From contig NW_026622963.1 in assembly GCF_023065955.2 (NCBI RefSeq), positions 6,083,001 through 6,147,000 on the forward strand: a DNA stretch of 64,000 nucleotides, in the 5' to 3' direction. Below the pieces are notes generated by a model. The model saw nothing but the letters and a program-made list of their open reading frames with translations. It had not been told where the DNA came from and did not search any database. The stretch is from Ursus arctos (lineage: Eukaryota > Chordata > Mammalia > Carnivora > Ursidae). Positions 10,200-20,999 of the stretch are shown in pieces; within the stretch, counting starts at the first letter, position 1; each line of letters begins with the position of its first letter. The position numbers and the translations under genes are program-made.

Positions 10200-11500
10200 T
10201 CTCCTGCACGGTTATGCAGGCCTCTCTCCTGGGTGGGCCAAGGTCCTGGAAGTGTCTGGGGGAGGCTTGCTGACAGGGAGCAGAAATGCAAGCTCATGAC
10301 CTACCACCATGCTGGAAGAAGGAAGACTCCTCTGAGGCAGAGAGCCTCCATTATGGGGATTTTGACATGTGAGATCCCCCAAACTCTTAAATTCTTCAAA
10401 ATTGCAATTAAGCGTAATGAGACTAATGAGAAAAATAGGGTTAAGGATAAGCTACTCAAAATTCCTTCAGTATTATAAACATTAACAAGAATAACAGCAC
10501 TAGTAAAAATGCTGGTGTTTTTAAAATACATGTTATATTTCTAATAAATAAAAAAATTACAGTAAATACAGGGCTTGACCTGTTTTGTTGTTGTTGTGTT
10601 TGTTTGTTTAAAGAGACGGTAGCTTGATAGAAAGTGGTGTGAGGTAGGGATAGCCTTCTGGGTTATGAAAATGAGGGTAAAATGCACAAGGAATGAGGAG
10701 CGCCTTGTCACAAGCCCTCCCAAGACAATGCAAGTGGCCCCAAGGAGGATGGGGGTGCCTGGGAACTGTGTCTGGTACCGTGTGTCTCTAGGTTCAGCTT
10801 GCTTTGCATTCAGCAGCTGTTACTTGGTGGCACAGAACATAGCGTGCAGGGAAAATTGCATACAAGCCAACGCACCTTCCACCTTGTATGGACATGGTCC
10901 TCTGTATCAGTCCCATAAGAGCCAGTGCGGATGGCGGAGAGCCCCTTTGTGGCAGAACAGATCACGTTTTCTCCCTGTGGAGCCACTGTCCGTGTGTTTT
11001 CCGTCAGAGTCTGTTGAGGAATGTCAGGAAGGGCAAGTCTACAGGTTTGCCAGCAGAAATCCCATTTTATTTTGAGAGTTGTTCTCAGGACGTTTTCCTG
11101 GGGTCGAATGCCAAGGCCACCTGTTCTGTATAGAGGCTGCCACAACTGGCCCAGCTATGCTTCCAGCAGTTTGAATTGCCCCAAGGCCTCCTTGCTTTGG
11201 GTAGAGTCTTCTCTGAGGCTCTGGGGCTTCAGCAACAAGCTAGCTTCACCTTGGCCTATGCTGACTCGCGGTTTCCTTGTTCTGGCTTCTCAATCAATTG
11301 GATACCCTATTCCTGCTTCCTTTCTCCACATTTCTGGTTCACTGGAAGTATCCTTGCCTATTTCCTACTAGGATTTACTCTTTCTTTTACTTACAACTTT
11401 TTTTTTCCCCCAATAGGTTTTTGGTATGGAGAAAATTTGAATTCTTTGTACCCGGTCTACATCTCACATTGGACGTTCTCTCCACTACTTTTTTTGTCCT
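10200..11500. other. No gene or recognised repeat
   Basis: Mixed unique sequence. AT-rich from about 10375 to 10620, with ttgttgttgttgtgtttg near 10590. Frames of up to about 135 codons occur near 10665 and 11021 but have no recognisable domain, no splice-site context and no codon pattern that I trust. Confidence 0.45.
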
Positions 11501-11504
11501 TTTG

Positions 11505-11615
11505 ACTTTGACCAAGACTTGTCACAGTTCTGAGCTTCAGTTTACTATCTGGATGATGGGAATGCTAACATTATCCATCCTGCCTACCTCACAGGGACTG
11601 GGAAAGGCTGGAGGG
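11505..11615 (+). repeat. MIR fragment, sense
   Basis: gaccaagacttgtcacag, tgagcttcagtttactatct, ggatgatgggaatgctaaca and cctgcctacctcacaggg follow the 3' half of MIR in sense orientation. Confidence 0.6.
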
Positions 11616-11619
11616 ACGT

Positions 11620-13150
11620 GGGAATCACCTCGGAACAGAAAAAGCAGCGTAAATTTAAGTTGTTATGAAGTTCATGGAAGAAAGCCTTCCAATTTGGCAG
11701 AAGCGAAGATAGAGCCAAGAGAGGGGAAGCCACTGTTGCCCAAGGTTACCCAGAAAGCCCCCGCCTCTCAGCTCCTGGGTCCCATTCTCCTGTCAAGTCT
11801 GCAAACTGCTGGGGCTGCAGGGCTGGGGGCCCAGCAATTGAGAATTCGGAAGAGGCAGGGATGGCATAAATAATTCAGTGATTGCCGACCATGGGCCATT
11901 AAATTTTCCATGATCTGTTTTATTGTATCTGCTATGCAGCGTTAGTCGCTGCCAGTTCAGAGGCAAACCAGGCATTTCACCGCCTGCAGGAACTAGCCAC
12001 TGCTCCCTGTCAGAGGCCCAAGACCGCAGAAGCCTCGGCCTTGGGCCCATCTGGGCCTCCTTCTCGAAAGGTGGTCGAACAGGGGTTTGTATCACGGAGG
12101 AGTGAGGGCCGAGCCTCCCTCCCACCGTGCCAGGCCCTGAGCCACCGGTACCTGGAGCCTCTCACCTTCAAGCTCAGGACACACCAATGATGGCAATTTT
12201 AGCCTCTTGCTCTCACTAGTGATCCTCAAAAATATAGGGTATTAGGTCAGGGTGACAGGCTTCAAGGGTTAACTTGTTCTGGGTCAACATGAAAGGTCAC
12301 AGTCATTTCTGTAACTCTTTTTTTTGACATTTGCACATTCCTTCCTCTCCCGGGAGCCTCAAACCTGGGGCCCGTAGTCCTGGCCTCACATAACTTCTGG
12401 GGAAACTTCATGGATTTTCCACTCCAGGATCGTGCTGTCGAGAATCCTCGGTGGGGTGGGGACTCCTTGCAGACGGAGAAACGAAGTCTCAGAGAACGAA
12501 GTGGCCTTGGTCAAAGATGCAGGGCAGGCCCAGGGCCAGGTTCCAGGACTCCCAGACCAGAGCCCTGCCCGGGGCCTGGGACTCAAGAGGGAGAGTCTGC
12601 CTACCCTTGAATCATTGGCTCATCCCCTCCACTTCTCAGGGTCGTCACAGTTTCTCAGACTTGCTCACGGCGGCGGTGGGGGGGATGCTTTCCCCATTGT
12701 CCCGAGGACCACACGGTTTTCTGAGACCACATTCCCAAAGATGCCCCATCCCCACACCACAGCAGAGTGGGAAAGGGAAGCGCCAGATGGTACAGACAGG
12801 TGCACGGAGGTGTGACGCTCAGGGGGCGTGGCCAGTGGGCGTGGCCTGGCCCTCCCCGCGCTTCTCACTGACATGAGTAGACAGAACAGTGCAGGAAGCC
12901 GGACAGAGGCAAGAAGGAAGAGTCCTTGATAGCTTCAAGATCCCCAGTGGGCAGCGAAGTGTGGTAGCAGGAATTCAGGATGTGTCGTCAGATGGGCTGG
13001 CTCCACATTCCGGATTTGTGGCTTATCACTTATGTATGTAAGGGAAATCACATCCCCTCTCTGAGAGCCTCGGTGGGGATGCCAAATCTGAGCCCACGGG
13101 ATTTTTTGCGAGGCTCTGTGGTAATGACAGTTGCGAACTGCCAAAATCAT
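11620..13150. other. No gene; GC-rich unique sequence
   Basis: Includes an AT-rich island near 11865-11940 (ccattaaattttccatgatc) and GC-rich, moderately CpG-containing sequence from about 12380 to 12870. Frames up to 198 codons overlap it but none is recognisable. I see no convincing exon and no clear CpG island. Confidence 0.45.
12824..12846 (+). promoter_or_regulatory. Duplicated GC/CACCC-type box
   Basis: Two copies of gggcgtggcc lie 12 bp apart (start to start about 12824 and 12837). This is an SP/KLF-type binding core. No TATA box, CpG island or exon is nearby, so a promoter role is not supported; an enhancer element is possible. Confidence 0.25.
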
Positions 13151-13159
13151 TTTGACACC

Positions 13160-13675
13160 TCTCTCTGTCAGTTAGCCATCGCTGCTTATCAAACCACACC
13201 AGAACTCGATGGCTGAAAACAACCATTCATTATTCCTCCAGACTCTACGGCTTCATGGGATGTATCTTATCCCGTCTGTGGTCAGCTGCGGTTGGAGAGG
13301 CAGCTCGGTTGCTCTGGGCTGGACATGGCAGCATGTGCCGGCCCAGGGTGAGGTGCCCCGGCTCTCTGACCCTCCAGCAGGCCTGCTCGGGCCAGTTCGC
13401 CTGACCGTGGCCGGGTTCTAAGAGAAAGCGTGAGAGCGCACCAGCCCCGCTGAAAGTTAGACTTGGACCCAGCACCCCATCCCTTCAGCCACATCCTGTC
13501 GGCCAACGCAAGACATGGGGCCAGCCCAGATTCCAGGTGGGGGTGGGAGTGGATCCATTTCTTCATGGGAGGAGCTACAAGGTCACATCGCAGAGGACGT
13601 GGATATAGGGGAAGGGTGCAGGGGTGTGACCACTTGTACAATCCGGTCTGCCCACGTTTGGGGTCCACGTCCTCC
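13160..13675 (+). mobile_element. Dispersed LTR-like repeat ('family A'), copy 1
   Basis: Starts around gttagccatcgctgcttatc and accacaccagaactcgatgg; the middle has ctggacatggcagcatgt; the end has gcaagacatggggccagccc, tcttcatgggaggagctaca and ggtcacatcgcagaggacgt. This order matches a widespread old mammalian repeat with LTR-like ends. I know the sequence but not its name with certainty. Three more copies in the same orientation occur at 14965, 18290 and 47695. Confidence 0.6.
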
Positions 13676-13699
13676 TTAAGGGAGCTCAAGATAGACTGA

Positions 13700-13835
13700 G
13701 AGGCACAGAATGACAGGGCTGGGTGTGACTTTCAAGATAGAGGAAGTGGCTTTGTCCCAGGCCGCACAGCTGGTGAGAGAACAGAGTTGGGGTGAGAACC
13801 CAAGACCGTGAATGTCAAGTACCATATGTCAAACC
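13700..13835 (-). repeat. MIR-like fragment, antisense
   Basis: aagatagaggaagtggctt, tgtcccaggccgcacagctg and gagttggggtgagaaccca resemble the reverse MIR core (the segment rich in 'gaggaaactgagg' and 'cacacagct'). Divergence is high. Confidence 0.45.
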
Positions 13836-14174
13836 CAGCCCCCATGCCCGTTCTTCTGTCGAATTTGTTCTGGGGAAATCCAGTAGATGGTGATTTGGGG
13901 CGCTTGCATTCGTGTTCCTCTTTTGTCGTCTTGCACTTTCAGAAGGTCAAGGAGGGCTTGAGATGAGGCTTCCTGGCCTTCCCTTCTGGAAGGAACCCCT
14001 GAGGAAGAAGGACAGGCCCCAGGATGAGATCCAGATTCAGGGTCCGAGGCTTAAAGAACTAGGCTCCCGCGACTTTCTTTTGCCTTTTAGAGAAGCACAT
14101 GGTGCGGGAATTGCACTTCTGCCTTGACTCTGGGTTTCTCATCCTGCAGTCCCACTCTCGTGAAGAGAGCCTCA

Positions 14175-14320
14175 GCCCCTGTGGCCGAGACGATTGCTAC
14201 GGTCTCCTAGCTGGCCTCCTTACCTTCAGACTCCCCTCCCACACCACTGCCCCAAATCCTCCTTGCCAGCAGCACCACAGTGATCCTTCTGAGGCTTGGC
14301 TCAGCCTGTGACATCCCACC
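14175..14320 (+). repeat. L2 fragment, sense
   Basis: gattgctacggtctcctagc, tggcctccttaccttcagac, and agcagcaccacagtgatcc followed by ttctgaggcttggctc match the L2 segment upstream of its 3' third. It abuts a MIR at 14350. Confidence 0.55.
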
Positions 14321-14349
14321 GGGGAGAACATCTGCCAGGGGCGTGTGTT

Positions 14350-14570
14350 CCTAGGCTGGAGCTTGGGAGCCAGGCAGATCCCGGTTCGAATCTAGGCTCT
14401 GACACCCATTAGAGCCAGGGGAGTTTGGCCAAACGATGTCAATGCCCTGAGCCTCAGTTTCTTCATGTGTCATCTGTAGCCTCTCACTGGATTTTGTAAG
14501 CACTGACTGTGAAGTTGTAGCCAAGTCCCGGGGACACAGCAAGTACTCAAGAGATGTTAGCAGCTTTTCC
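14350..14570 (+). repeat. MIR SINE, sense
   Basis: Good MIR order: ggagcttgggagccaggcag, atcccggttcgaatctaggc (retaining the tRNA-type B-box sequence gttcgaatc), tgagcctcagtttcttcatg, and cacagcaagtactcaagaga. This is nearly full length. Confidence 0.8.
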
Positions 14571-14964
14571 TAAAGCCGTCAGTATGCCATGGCTCCCCAT
14601 GGCCACGGAAATCAGACAGGTAGCCTGACATCCAAGGCTCTCCGTGAGGCCCCAGCTGCCTCTGCAAGCTCACCTCTCACTGCTCTGGGAGCCTTTCGGG
14701 AGGCTCCTCCTGCCAGCACAAGCCCTCCTCCTCCCCCGGCGACCTTAGTCCCCCAGGGCGCTCCCACCTCTCACCTCCTCCCAGCTACTCTCTGTGCTGG
14801 TTTGCTAGCTGTCCCAGCTGTCACTGCTAACCGTGACTTTCACTGCATCATCTTGCTCTCTCATGGCTCGGGTGGGGAAAAAATTCGAGAAAGACTTGTC
14901 TGGTGGTTCTGGCTCTGAGTGTCTCCCTGTGGCTTTTGTCACAGGGTAAGTGGAAGTGCAGCAG

Positions 14965-15325
14965 CAAGGGCTGGAGTAGCTGAGGCTGCCCAAGGTGAAC
15001 TCCCCGCGTGGGCTAGTTTGGGCTTCCTCGCAGCATGGCGGCCTCAGGGAAGTCTGGTGGCTTCCAGGAAGGTTGGGGCGTTGTGTGAGCAAGGTGGAAA
15101 CTGCAACCCCTTTATGACCTATGTCAGAAGTCACAGAGGGTCACTTCTGCTGTACTGTATTGATTGAATGGGTCACAAAAGCCTGCTGGGTTTCAAAGGG
15201 GGAGGGAACATGGACTCTGCCTCTTCATGGGAGAAGCGTCCAAGTCATATTGTGAGAAGAACAGGTAGGATGGGAGATTTTGCTGTGGCCATCTTTGGAA
15301 AGTACACTCTGCCACGCCCGCTGGG
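14965..15325 (+). mobile_element. Family A repeat, copy 2 (3' part)
   Basis: gtttgggcttcctcgcagca, tggcggcctcagggaagtct, ctttatgacctatgtcagaa, gtcacttctgctgtactgta, ctctgcctcttcatgggaga and gctgtggccatctttggaaa match the 3' two thirds of family A (compare 47990-48290). The right edge meets a MIR at about 15355. Confidence 0.65.
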
Positions 15326-15354
15326 TGTCGTGCTTTGTGACCAGGGGAGGCGAG

Positions 15355-15600
15355 GTGACCATGGACTCTGGAACCAGGCTGCCTGGACCCCGCCGACTGG
15401 CTGTGTCACTGGGCAAGTTCGTTCAGGGCACTGAGCCTCAGTTTCCTTCTCTGGCAAATGAGGACCGAAGCAGTCCCTTCCTCCTGGGGTGGTTGTGAGG
15501 ATGAAGTGAGTTAGTGCAGGAAGAGCCCCTAGAACAGCACACAGTAAAGTGCCCCATCAGTGTCCACTGTCACTGTTACTGATGTCATTAGTATCGTCAA
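15355..15600 (+). repeat. MIR SINE, sense
   Basis: Near full-length MIR: catggactctggaaccaggc, gactggctgtgtcactgggc, actgagcctcagtttccttc, tctggcaaatgaggaccgaa, gtggttgtgaggatgaagtg and cctagaacagcacacagta. Confidence 0.85.
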
Positions 15601-16320
15601 TTACAATTGCTATGTAGTGATTGATTAGACAGAGCTTTCAAGGTAAAGAAGACTAACACATTGCTACTTACGGAGTCATGAATGATTGTGGCGCTGATGT
15701 CCCGTGGGGCTCAGGGAGAGGCTGATTTTCTACTCACGGGTCCAATTCCCTGTTACAGCCCAAGTCGTAATCAAAAGTCTCGGTAACACATAAGGAGTGT
15801 GGGACACTGACAAAATTTAAACCAACACGTTTCTATCATCATCATTATCATCTGAACTGCAGGATTTCAGGCCCCAGCGAGTACTTTTATTGCTTGCCCA
15901 AGCCGGATGGATTTCCAAATTTCTGGGCTGAAGGATGCCTCGTATAACCCCAACCTCCCCTTCAAACATTACCCTGGAGTTCTGAAAGTGCAGCTTTCAC
16001 TAACTAGCTGTCTGTAAGGACAGACTAATGCTTCCTTTTTGTCTAAGGAGTACGTTGTGGATGCACTGTGGGACAGTAAGATGGCCATGCCTCACTTGGG
16101 TCGCTCAGTCTTGTTTCCACCTCTGACATGCCTTTGCGTCAATCACCCAACAGCTCTTTTGTCAGAGTTTTGCAGAGAGCTCCCTTGGAATTTAAGTCCT
16201 TCACTGGTCGCTCCTGACCGATGATTGATGTGGGGGAATGCATGGAGCCAAGCTCCCTTGTCTGGGTTGGAATAACTCTGAGAAGCAACTCAATGGCAGA
16301 GTCCCCTGCGGGGGCAGGGG
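15600..16320. other. Repeat-free AT-rich then mixed sequence, no gene
   Basis: Immediately right of the MIR is an AT-rich run with tcaattacaattgctatgta and gtgattgattagacagagct, giving several homeodomain-type cores, and a catcatcattatcatc run near 15838. No exon is visible. The stretch could be regulatory but nothing decides it. Confidence 0.35.
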
Positions 16321-16329
16321 GAGGCTGCC

Positions 16330-16510
16330 CCTTGCGGAGCTTTGCCCAAGGTCACATCCCAGCCCAACCTTGCTTCCTCCCCATCCCTGTCCTACTTGCC
16401 CCGATCATTTACTGGTTTCTCCTGGGAGGGCTTTCCTAATAAATCACTCTCCCATGGATCCTCATCTTGGGGCTGCTTCTGGAGAGTGTGAATGGAGAAA
16501 GGCATGATGC
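16330..16510 (+). mobile_element. LTR-like 3' end fragment, uncertain
   Basis: tttcctaataaatcactctc, then tcctcatcttggggctgctt and ctggagagtg resemble the 3' end of old mammalian LTRs (an aataaa signal followed by a 'ggtctgcttctgggg' end). Family and left edge cannot be fixed. Confidence 0.35.
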
Positions 16511-17329
16511 ACGGGGCCCGGAGGGAGAGGACGACCAGGGCTGCACCTGCTGTGGGGGGCTGCTCGGCCCCTGACCTCGGTGTTCCTATAGGGCTTAGCA
16601 TCTGAGCCACTTTGTTTTCCAGCAGTGATTCCTCCGTCGGTTTTGAGGAGTTACCTGTCTTGACACCAGATCTGGGTTTTGTACTTCTCAGAGGTGCTCA
16701 GTCCCGCTGGTCCTCTGGGCCCCTGGGTGAGGGGAGCTAAACATCCCATTCTTTAGACTGCCTGCCATGTCAACTTCTCCTGGGCCGAGGGCCTGGCTTT
16801 GGCCCAAACTCCATCATGCCTACCGTGGTGGGAGCCTTGATGGCTCCCATGCCCATTTTTGACCCGGATGGACCCTCTACTCTGGGCTCCAATGAAGTGC
16901 TATGCCAGGGCTGTGGGATTTGGCTTTCCTAGAGGCTGCCTGGAAGGAATGCAACCCCAATCTGCAGGAGAGTGGTAACTCCCTGTGGAGATAACCTTGA
17001 CCTATGAGAGACAGGAGACGGGTAGGAGCCAGGAGATAAACTGTTCCTTTCTCCCCATAAGGGCCCATTCCAAGAGTCAGGGATTCCACGCAGCCTGTCT
17101 GGAAGACATCCCACACGGGTGAGAGATGGACTGTAAGGCCTTGGCTGGCTTAGTAACACTCCACCTCACATTCGCTTTCCCACCTTCCCTGCCTCATTTC
17201 CATTTTTCCTTCACTCTTGCTACCCGGGGATTGCGGTGCAGGTGGCAGTGATTGGGGTCGGGTCTACACTGTGCATCATGGCCAGAGAAGAGGTTCGCGG
17301 GGGCGGGGGGAGAGGGTGCCCCGGGGGGG

Positions 17330-17800
17330 AGGTCCCCATCCAGGACTTCGTCCTCTGGTGCAGCAGCTTCCCACCTGAGCTCCTGGCAGCTGCTCGGATG
17401 CCCCGGTCTCCTCTGCCCCCTGGCCCCAGTGGTCTTTTGAAAGTATGTCACTTCCCTATTGAAACCGTTTTCATGGCTCCCCATTGTCCTGGGGTTAAGC
17501 CCAAGGTCCCAACCCAACAGTCAAGGCCTGCACTCTGGGCCCCAGCTACCCCATGGAGCCCACATCCTAACTTTGGGAGCTGCTGTCATTTTCCTAGACT
17601 CCTCGCGCCCCTTCTTCCCTGTCCCCATGTCTCTGCATATTGTGCTTTCTCTCTCTCCCTCAGCCTTCCAAGTTCAACCTCAATCCCGCTTCCTCATGGG
17701 GTGGCAATGTTGCCTTCTGACCACCCTTGACTAGCCGGCAGACTGGAAGTCCCTCTGCCCTCTCTCGAAGTCTGCCAGGGGCTTCACCCACCTTTGGTGA
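17330..17800 (+). repeat. L2 fragment, sense
   Basis: gtcttttgaaagtatgtcac, ttttcatggctccccattgt, cctggggttaagcccaaggt, agtcaaggcctgcactctgg, then cagcttccaagttcaac-like text follow the order of L2 about 600-250 bases before its 3' end. A G-rich run with a G-quadruplex potential (17299-17338) lies just upstream of it. Confidence 0.65.
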
Positions 17801-18139
17801 AGCCCCCAGCATAGTCTCTGGGCACTGTTGATTTGCCCTCAACTCCCCCACCCCTCTACGTGTGCTGCACGTAGTAAACTCAGGAGACACGTTTACATGA
17901 ATGATCTATCCGTGTAATCCATACACCTTTCGCACAGGTCAGTCCTGCCCCCAGAGCCAGACAAATCCCATGCCCAGTTTGGGTTCAGGCACACAACCCC
18001 GACATCACTAATCACACTGCCTGTCCCCTACGAGACCAAGTGGAGAAGTACAAACAGGGACGTGTGTCAGGGTGCAGGGGACTGATACCCCCAGCAGCCA
18101 CATGGCCGAGGGGTCCAGTCCTTGGCTGGAAGGACTTGA

Positions 18140-18245
18140 GTGGGTCGTGCAAATCTGAGATCTGCCATTTATCTAGTGTGTAACTTTGAGCAAGTGACTT
18201 CCCTGTACCCAGATTTCCCCATTTGTACAAGGAGAAGAGACCCCA
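18140..18245 (+). repeat. MIR fragment, sense
   Basis: gagatctgccatttatctag, tgtgtaactttgagcaagtg, acttccctgtacccagattt and ccccatttgtacaagg match the middle of MIR. Confidence 0.7.
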
Positions 18246-18289
18246 ATCCGCAGGAGTTGCCAAGAGGGAGGGAGGGTGGAATGAACGTT

Positions 18290-18760
18290 GACGTTGTCTA
18301 TTGCCGTATAGCAAGGTGCCACGACACTTAGAGACTTAAAACATTATTATCGTTCAGGTTCTGTGGGTCCACTGCCCCCAGCCGGGCGTTCTTGCTGGAG
18401 GTCTCCCAGGAGATGGTGAGCAGGTGGCAGCTGGGCGGCCGTGGCTGCGGGCTCACCTGGCCTGCACAGCTAAGGTGGCCGAGCCCTTGGCCGTCGTTGG
18501 CTGCTGACTGTGCGCGGAGAGCTCCACCGGGCTGTCGACCCGAACGGCCATGCATGGCTTCCCGTGTACTTGGGCATCTCACGGTATGGGGTGCTGAGAG
18601 GCAGCCCCTGAGACCAAGTGTTCCAAGAACCCCAGGCGGAAGCTGCAGGGTTTCTGGGGGCTTAGCCTTAGAAACCTGGTATGTCACTTCCGCCGCATTC
18701 TACTGGTCTGCTCTTTGATCAAGCAAGTCACTGAAGCCCGCCCAGGTTTAAGGTTTGCAC
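18290..18760 (+). mobile_element. Family A repeat, copy 3
   Basis: ttgtctattgccgtatagca and gacacttagagacttaaaac give the 5' end; aggttctgtgggtccactgc follows; the 3' part has ttccaagaaccccaggcgga, agctgcagggtttctggggg and tatgtcacttccgccgcatt. Moderately CpG-bearing sequence around 18430-18560 lies inside this copy. Confidence 0.65.
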
Positions 18761-19059
18761 TTCGCCTTTGGCTGAAAGCAGAAGCACAGAGTTGCCTTTA
18801 ATCTACCACAATGAGATCTTGCACAGAAAGCACAGTATCAGCTGCCCGACGTGTGTTGGACACGTATCAGTGTGGGGATGCCCCCTTCCCGCACTCATTC
18901 AAGCAGTCTCCAGCTCCGGAGCGCCTCAACCCATCTGCCCGCCAGCCTCCCCTCAGCCTCACCGGGAAGCAGTCGGGGTGCAGAACAGGCAGTGGGACAG
19001 GCAGGCAGGGTGGCAGGTTCTGAGCCTTCTAAACCGCCTGAGGCAGCAGAAGGACAGAA

Positions 19060-19215
19060 GGACCTAGAAGCCCAGGTTCTAGCTCTAATTACACCACGGA
19101 ATTTAGTTGCTTGAGCAAGTCCATTGGCCTCTCTGGACTCAGTTTCCCCATTTGTCAAGCGGGGGATTGGACTGGATGAGCTCTGTGGCTCTTTCTGGCC
19201 CTGCCTTTCGATGAT
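19060..19215 (+). repeat. MIR SINE, sense (MIRb/c-like)
   Basis: aagcccaggttctagctcta, tgcttgagcaagtccattgg, cctctctggactcagtttcc, ccatttgtcaagcgggggat, tggactggatgagctctgtg and gcctttcgatgattctc. The ggactggatgagctc segment is typical of a MIR subtype. Confidence 0.8.
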
Positions 19216-20074
19216 TCTCCTGCTGTGCTGGAATGTTCCCCAGCACTATCCCGGGGGCTCTGGGGACTCACAAACTGATGGCCAGGATGTGGGACTTGAT
19301 ATTTTTTTCTATCCTCCCTGTAGGGACTGTCTCGATTTTCATCTTTGGCGTCACCTGGGCACTAAACCTTGCCCAAGCTCTCAGAGGTGCCTGACTTCCC
19401 CTCATGGGCTCAGCCTTTAAAAGTCCCTTTTGTAAATGAGGTGTTGGTAGCGTTAAGGTGATGGGACCTCCCCACCTCTCCCTGACCCTCCTGGGAACCT
19501 CCAGGGCCTTGCTTAGGTCAGGTCACACAGTAGCCACCCCCACCTTAGCTGGGGCCCAGAGCCCTGTTCATACTTAGTGAGTTTTCCAGTTGATTTTCTA
19601 GGAACTTTTTGGTTAAGTAAGATGCGGTTCCCAGCAAGGCTGACAGCATTTGGAGATTTCTCAGACTTCACCCTCCACTGCAAGTGGGAAAGTTTCTGCC
19701 TCTGGAAATGTGACCAAAATCATATGCTTTTATTCCTCAGGTTGTCTACCAGGAACCACCTCCAGGCCATGGGGAACTGACTATATTTTCAAATGAGGTA
19801 GAAAAAAGTGTCAACACACAGGGTCCCCTCCCAGCCATCCTCCTGATGACTGTTTCATAATTATTTCTTGGAATTTAACATGAGCTGAGCCTTGAAACGG
19901 GTGAATTTAGTTAGACGCAGGGAAGAGGGAAGAGATTTACTGGGCAGAAGAGGGGCCACAAGGGAGCAAAGCCCAGGAGGTGACACTGAGAAAGCTGTCT
20001 CAGGGGTAGCAAAGGACCCTCATGTGTTGGAAGGGGGCACAAGTGTCTAGACATAGGTCCTCTTTGCTTGCTTT

Positions 20075-20900
20075 CATTCATGCATTCCCCTACTCATTCC
20101 CTCATTCGCTGGGCCCCTGCCGTGTAGGGCCCAGGGCTGGCTCCTGGAAATAGGGTTGTGAACAAAAGCAGAAAGCTTCCCTGCCTTACAGTCTAGGGGA
20201 TGAGACAGATGATAATCAAATCCAACGCATGGATAATTCCAGCCGGGGCTCCGTGAGTAACAAGTACATGGTGTGATGAGGCCTTTGCTAGAGTAAGGGC
20301 AGGCCTTCCCTGATCCTGGAGGCCTGACCTGAGAATGAGTAGGGGCTAACTGTAGGAAGGGGAGAGGGAAGTGCTTTCTGGGTAGAGGGGGCAGCATGTG
20401 CAAAGGTCCTGGGCAGAAAGGAGCATGTCTAGCACTAGGAACCCAAAGAGAGGCAGTTGGGGAGGGTAAATGGGATTTTTTTCCCCCTGCATATGAATGA
20501 GCTGAGCTTTTAACCCCCCTGCCCCCCAAAACCGGGAAACAGCTGTTGGCTTTGAAGGCGTGGGCGGCTGATATGCTCTATCTGTGTTTCGGCAACATCC
20601 CACACATGGACTATGGATTAAAGGTGGCCACAGTGGGTGTAGGGGGACAGTTAGGAGGTTACTGCACTTGTCCAGTGGACCCAGGTGGCCACAGTGGAGT
20701 GACTGGAGGGTTCTGAGAGATTCTCAGGAGGTAAGATAGCCATGGTTTGCAGGTGGGTTGCCTATGGAGGGAGAACTAGAAGCAGGTGTCAAGGACATCG
20801 GCCGTTTCTGGCTTGGGCATCTTGATGGCGGCTGTTGTTGACCCAGGTGGGGAAGGCCGGAGGAGGGGTCAGCCAGGTGATTCACTTCAGGAAATTTCAG
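20075..20900 (-). repeat. L2 fragments, antisense
   Basis: Starts with an L2 3' end in reverse (ctttcattcatgcattcc, gggttgtgaacaaaagcaga, cttccctgccttacagtcta), then ggcaggccttccctgatcct, gcagcatgtgcaaaggtcct; from about 20610 it resumes with gttaggaggttactgcactt, gtccagtggacccagg and agaagcaggtgtcaagg. The middle (20470-20600) is not recognisable, so it may be two fragments. Confidence 0.6.
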
Positions 20901-20999
20901 GCTGCAGGTACCTGCAGGCCACATGTTAAGAGGCAGGTGGCTCTCTGGGTCGGAGGCTCAGGTGGCTGTGGGTTCTGAGAGCTACCTCCGAGTCGTCTG

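Noticed and set aside
11277..11873. 198-codon plus-strand open frame
   Set aside because: Contains a MIR 3' half and a T-run; the hydrophobic start reflects T-rich DNA rather than a membrane protein.
12380..12870. Possible CpG island promoter
   Set aside because: CpG are scattered, with no dense island visible and no exon or transcription start signal; I could not compute observed/expected ratios.
18430..18560. Possible CpG-rich regulatory island
   Set aside because: It lies inside a family A repeat copy, which is sufficient to explain the CpG content.
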